Shown here one piece after another: positions 60,836 to 64,000 of a stretch of 64,000 nt of DNA. The stretch covers positions 1,326,982 to 1,390,981 of the forward strand of contig NZ_JH636049.1 in NCBI RefSeq assembly GCF_000258175.1, in the 5' to 3' direction. The position numbers and the translations under genes were made by a program. The notes below the pieces were generated by a model. It saw only the letters and a list, made by a program, of their open reading frames with translations, did not search any database and was not told the origin of the DNA. The first letter of the stretch is position 1. Every line of letters begins with the position of its first letter. Source of the stretch: Saccharomonospora xinjiangensis XJ-54 (GTDB taxonomy: Bacteria > Actinomycetota > Actinomycetes > Mycobacteriales > Pseudonocardiaceae).

Positions 60836-62085
60836 CCGATCCGGCCGCGCTCGACCAGGTGAAAGCGGTGGCGGACGCCGTGCTCTACGAGGGGTACGTG
60901 CTCTACCCGTACCGCGCGTCCGCGCAGAAGAACCACGTCCGCTGGCAGTTCGGTGTGCTGGTGCCGCCGTCGTACGCGGCAACGGGCACCGGCGAACACT
61001 CCGCGTGCCGCACGGAGTGTCTCGCCGAGGTGGGGCCGGACGCCGAACTGCACATCCGCCTGCGGTTCCTCCAGGCTCAGCGCCGCACCGTTGAGGTCGA
61101 ACGAGAAGACGCGCCCAGCGGCTTTCGCGAGGTGGACGCCCTGATCATCGGCGAGGACGAACTACTGCCGTGGGACGAGGCGGTGGAGTGCGAGCAGGAC
61201 GTCACGCTGCCGGTCGGGCGGCTGCTCGACTCCGACCAGTACCTTCCGGTGATCGTGCGCGGCGGCGAGCTGACCACCGCCGTGGACGGCGGGCGCGTGG
61301 TACGCCGCAAGAACCCGCTGACCGCGGAGCTGCGGTGCAGGGCCGAACGGCTGCCCGGGCTGGTGCGCCTGCATGTCACGGTGGCGAACACGGACACCGT
61401 CGATTGTTCGCGGCACACCAGGGACGAGGCGCTGCGGCACTCCCTCATCGCGGCACACACGGTGCTGAGCCTGCGCAACGGCCGCTTCCTCTCGCTGCTG
61501 GACCCGCCTGAGTGGGCGAGGGAGTACGCGAAGGGATGCGTCAACGAGCACACCTGGCCGGTGCTGGTCGGCCCGGTGGGCAGCGACGACGTGATGCTGT
61601 CCTCGCCGATCATCCTCTACGACCACCCGAAAGTGGACCCGAGCAGTCATGGCGACTTCTTCGACGCCTGCGAGATCGACGAGATGCTGACGCTGCGCAC
61701 GCTCACGCTCACGGACGCCGAGAAGCGCGAGGCCCGTGCCACCGACGAGCGCGCGAGGCGCATCGTCGATCGCGTCGAGGACCTGCCGCACCAGCCGAGG
61801 GAGTCGATGCACGGCAGGGTCCGCGTCGTGCGCGTGGCAGGCACCGAGATCGGCACGGGGAGCAAGGTGGTGCTGCGCCCTCACCAGGACGGCGACGCGC
61901 AGGACATGTTCGTCGATGGGCGTGTGGCCACCGTGCGCAGCGTCCTGGAGGACGTGGACGGAACCTGCTTCCTCGCGGTGACCGTCGATGGCGACCCCGC
62001 CGAGGAGTGGCAGCTCGCCCAGGGCCGGTTCCGGTACTTCACCACGGCCGAGGTCGAGCCCTATCCAGGGGAGGTGGTGCCGTGA
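60832..62085 (+). CDS. Hydrogenase-operon protein of unknown function (417 aa)
   Basis: This 417-residue soluble protein has no recognised catalytic domain. It begins LDQVKAVADAVLYEGYVLYP and YRASAQKNHVRWQFGVLVPP. It includes HSACRTECLAEVGPDAELHI, RHTRDEALRHSLIAAHTVLS and PILYDHPKVDPSSHGDFFD with several His, Asp and Glu in DACEIDEML. A C-terminal domain is beta-rich (VVLRPHQDGDAQDMFVDGRV, RYFTTAEVEPY). ATGA/GTGA overlaps on both sides place it firmly in the maturation operon. I believe similar proteins occur in other Hhy loci, but I do not know a function. Confidence 0.82.
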   Translation: MTDPAALDQVKAVADAVLYEGYVLYPYRASAQKNHVRWQFGVLVPPSYAATGTGEHSACRTECLAEVGPDAELHIRLRFLQAQRRTVEVEREDAPSGFREVDALIIGEDELLPWDEAVECEQDVTLPVGRLLDSDQYLPVIVRGGELTTAVDGGRVVRRKNPLTAELRCRAERLPGLVRLHVTVANTDTVDCSRHTRDEALRHSLIAAHTVLSLRNGRFLSLLDPPEWAREYAKGCVNEHTWPVLVGPVGSDDVMLSSPIILYDHPKVDPSSHGDFFDACEIDEMLTLRTLTLTDAEKREARATDERARRIVDRVEDLPHQPRESMHGRVRVVRVAGTEIGTGSKVVLRPHQDGDAQDMFVDGRVATVRSVLEDVDGTCFLAVTVDGDPAEEWQLAQGRFRYFTTAEVEPYPGEVVP

Positions 62086-62606
62086 CGAGCAAGGTGCTCA
62101 TCGCAGGCATCGGCAACGTCTTCAACGGCGACGACGGGTTCGGTGTCGAGGTGGTGGCCCGGCTGTCCACCAGGGACCTGCCACCGGAAGCCGTCGTCGC
62201 GGACTACGGCATCCGGGGCGTGCACCTGGCGTACGAGCTCCTCGACGGCGGGTACGAGACCACGATCTTCGTGGACGCCGTTCGCCGTGGTGGTGAGCCG
62301 GGAACCGTCTACGTCATCGACGCCGACCCCGCCTCGACGCCGTCGGCGGGCGATCACAGCGACGAGGGCCCTGTGCTCGACGCGCACGGCATGCATCCCG
62401 CCGCCGTCCTCGCGTTGCTGCGCAGGCTGGGCGGGACTCCCGGCCGCGTGTTCGTCGTCGGTTGCGAACCGCTCACCGTCGCCGAGGGCATGGGGCTGAG
62501 CGAACCGGTGGCCGCCGCGGTGGACGAGGCGGCACGGCGAGTGCGCGAGCTCGTCGCCGACGCGTTGGAAAGGGGTGGCGTCGATGTGTCTCGGCATTCC
62601 CGGTGA
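62082..62606 (+). CDS. hupD: [NiFe]-hydrogenase maturation protease (HupD/HyaD type)
   Basis: This 174-residue endopeptidase of the M52 family has the opening VLIAGIGNVFNGDDGFGVEV, with nickel-sensing acidic residue in GDDGFG, then DYGIRGVHLAYELLDG, FVDAVRRGG and LDAHGMHPAAVLALL. It clips the C-terminal extension of the large subunit after nickel insertion. The target is likely hhyL at 56203-58002, whose extension is visible. The GTG start overlaps the upstream stop. It overlaps hypC by 23 bases. Confidence 0.93.
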   Translation: MTSKVLIAGIGNVFNGDDGFGVEVVARLSTRDLPPEAVVADYGIRGVHLAYELLDGGYETTIFVDAVRRGGEPGTVYVIDADPASTPSAGDHSDEGPVLDAHGMHPAAVLALLRRLGGTPGRVFVVGCEPLTVAEGMGLSEPVAAAVDEAARRVRELVADALERGGVDVSRHSR

Positions 62607-62856
62607 GGTGGTTGAGATCCTGGCGGATCGGCCGGATCTGGCCAGGGTGCACGTGAGCGGGGTGCGCAGGGCGATCAACATCGGCCTGCTGTCAGACGAC
62701 CCGCCTGTTCCCGGCGACTGGGTGCTCATCCACGTCGGGTTCGCAATGTCCAAAATAGACCAAAAAGAGGCCGAGGCGGTGTTGCGCTACCTGGAGGAAC
62801 TGGGCAGTGCTTACACCGACGAGATGGACGCACTGAGTCAATCGATGATCGAGTGA
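62584..62856 (+). CDS. hypC: Hydrogenase assembly chaperone HypC
   Basis: This 90-residue protein has the classical N-terminus MCLGIPGEVVEILAD with essential Cys2. It continues ARVHVSGVRRAINIGLL and GDWVLIHVGFAMSKID, then a C-terminal helix EAEAVLRYLEELG. HypC carries the Fe(CN)2CO group with HypD and passes it to the large subunit. It overlaps hupD and hypD. Confidence 0.95.
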   Translation: MCLGIPGEVVEILADRPDLARVHVSGVRRAINIGLLSDDPPVPGDWVLIHVGFAMSKIDQKEAEAVLRYLEELGSAYTDEMDALSQSMIE

Positions 62857-63995
62857 AGGCGGCGACGATGCGGTTTGTCGATGAGTACCGCGACGCGGAC
62901 ACGGCACGGGCGCTGGCGAAGCGGATCGCTGAACTGTGCGAACCCGGCCGCGAGTACAAGTTCATGGAGGTGTGCGGCGGTCACACCCACACCATCTACA
63001 AGCACGGGATCGCCGACTACCTGCCCGAACAGGTCTCCCTCGTGCACGGGCCCGGCTGCCCGGTGTGCGTGATCCCCATGGGCCGGATCGACGACGCCAT
63101 CCACATCGCGAGCCTCGACGACGTCATCATGACCTCGTTCGGCGACATGATGCGGGTTCCCGGCAGCGGCGGCACGTTCTTCGACTCCAACTCGGAGGGC
63201 ACCGACATCCGCATGGTGTACTCGCCGCTCGACTCCCTACGCATTGCCAGGCAGAACCCCGACAAGCAGGTCGTGTTCATGGCGATCGGGTTCGAGACCA
63301 CCGCGCCTTCCACCGCCATGACGGTGCTGCGCGCGCAACGCGAGGGTATCGAGAACTTCTCGGTGTTCTGCAACCACGTCACGATCATCCCCGGCATCAA
63401 GGCGATCCTCGACTCCCCCGACCTGAGGCTCGACGGCTTCCTCGGGCCTGGCCACGTCTCCACCGTGATCGGTTGCCGTCCCTACGAGTTCATCCCGCGC
63501 GACTACGCCAAACCACTCGTGGTGGCGGGCTTCGAGCCGCTGGACATTCTTCAGTCGGTGTACTTCCTGCTCCGGCAACTGCGGGAGGGCCGCTGCGAGG
63601 TGGAGAACCAGTACGCGCGGGTGGTGCCGTGGAACGGCAACCCCGTCGCACTCGACGCCATCGCGCGCACCATGCGGCTGCGCCCCTACTTCGAGTGGCG
63701 CGGTCTCGGCTTCATCTCCCACTCGGCGCTGCGGCTGCGCGACGAGTACGCGGCGTTCGACGCCGAGCAGCGGTTCTCGCTGCCCGGCGTGCGCGTCGCC
63801 GACCCGAAGTCGTGCCAGTGCGGCGAGGTACTCAAGGGCGTGCTGAAGCCGTGGGAGTGCAAGGTGTTCGGTACCGCGTGCACCCCGGAGACCCCCATCG
63901 GCACCTGCATGGTGTCGCCGGAGGGCGCGTGCGCCGCCTACTACAACTTCGGCCGGTTCACCCGGCAGCGGATCAAGGAGGCGACCACGGCATGA
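62853..63995 (+). CDS. hypD: Hydrogenase maturation protein HypD
   Basis: This 380-residue Fe-S scaffold works with HypC and HypE in making the Fe(CN)2CO centre. Conserved motifs are MEVCGGHTHTIYKHG, VHGPGCPVCVIP, GFETTAPSTA, FLGPGHVSTVIG and the C-terminal cluster cysteines in CQCGEVLKG...WECKVFGTAC and GTCMVSPEGACAAYY. The GTG at 62853 overlaps the hypC stop (GTGA). Full length for the family. Confidence 0.96.
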   Translation: MKAATMRFVDEYRDADTARALAKRIAELCEPGREYKFMEVCGGHTHTIYKHGIADYLPEQVSLVHGPGCPVCVIPMGRIDDAIHIASLDDVIMTSFGDMMRVPGSGGTFFDSNSEGTDIRMVYSPLDSLRIARQNPDKQVVFMAIGFETTAPSTAMTVLRAQREGIENFSVFCNHVTIIPGIKAILDSPDLRLDGFLGPGHVSTVIGCRPYEFIPRDYAKPLVVAGFEPLDILQSVYFLLRQLREGRCEVENQYARVVPWNGNPVALDAIARTMRLRPYFEWRGLGFISHSALRLRDEYAAFDAEQRFSLPGVRVADPKSCQCGEVLKGVLKPWECKVFGTACTPETPIGTCMVSPEGACAAYYNFGRFTRQRIKEATTA

Positions 63996-64000
63996 AGACC
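63992..64000 (+). CDS. Start of next operon gene (probably hypE), cut by the window end
   Basis: An ATG at 63992 overlaps the hypD stop codon (ATGA) and continues three codons (Met-Lys-Thr) to the window edge. In this type of operon hypE usually follows hypD, so hypE is expected, but this cannot be verified from nine bases. Confidence 0.5.

Noticed and set aside
1..64000. Insertion sequences, prophage or integrase genes
   Set aside because: No transposase, integrase, phage structural gene or target-site duplication was found in any frame.

Overview
The window is high-GC DNA from an actinobacterium, most likely a member of the Pseudonocardiaceae (Saccharomonospora/Amycolatopsis/Prauserella type). 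This is inferred from an Emb-type arabinosyltransferase and an AftB-like GT-C enzyme (arabinan cell wall), a WhiB regulator, a tuberculostearic-type fatty-acid gene pair, a DinB2-type polymerase, a second type II topoisomerase (ParE/ParC), many GTG starts and several apparently leaderless promoters. No IS element, prophage, rRNA, tRNA or CRISPR array was recognised.

Layout. 1-8.2 kb: end of an emb gene, cobB, an OmpR-type two-component system and an AftB-like membrane glycosyltransferase. 8.3-13 kb: a decayed PPOX-family gene, a small CGCGR-motif protein, an AAC(3)-type acetyltransferase, tex and a GreA-like gene. 13-19 kb: a CocE/NonD hydrolase with an ATP-grasp enzyme, a DinB-like protein and NDH-2. 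19-25 kb: small proteins, an FAD oxidase, a MerR-like regulator and the tmsA/tmsB pair for 10-methyl fatty acids. 25-28.5 kb: a secreted beta-propeller protein and a neutral ceramidase. 28.6-32.4 kb: a small terpenoid-type operon (class II cyclase with DxDD, cytochrome P450, UbiA-like membrane protein with a frameshift). 32.4-38.7 kb: a frameshifted methyltransferase, purC and several membrane or stress genes. 38.7-43.9 kb: a polyol-type ABC uptake operon with a dehydrogenase and a divergent SorC-type regulator. 44-53.9 kb: RluA-type pseudouridine synthase, parC, parE, DinB2-type polymerase, CBS protein, RNase Z, WhiB and a methyltransferase.

54-64 kb holds a divergent [NiFe]-hydrogenase locus of the actinobacterial high-affinity type (group 1h, Hhy). 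The minus-strand operon encodes small and large subunits followed by a NifU-like protein, a DUF5947-type protein, a 59-residue protein, a DUF6084-type protein and a small membrane peptide. The plus-strand operon encodes two SIS-domain proteins around a HypC-like protein, a 417-residue protein of unknown function, a maturation protease, HypC, HypD and the start of the next gene (probably hypE). Nearly every junction is an ATGA/GTGA-type overlap, so the locus looks like two tightly coupled operons for H2 oxidation and cofactor maturation.

The strongest unexplained signal is a family of intergenic arrays built on a 21-base period. Their outer ends read CGTGTCCGCA and TGCGGACACG. They occur at five places (2.6, 13.0, 16.5, 17.3-17.6 and 43.9-44.1 kb), usually as a left half-array and an inverted right half-array. 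Other points of interest are an aliphatic residue at the steric gate of the Y-family polymerase, the two single-base frameshifts about 1.2 kb apart, and the divergent phosphate loop of one SIS protein in the hydrogenase operon.
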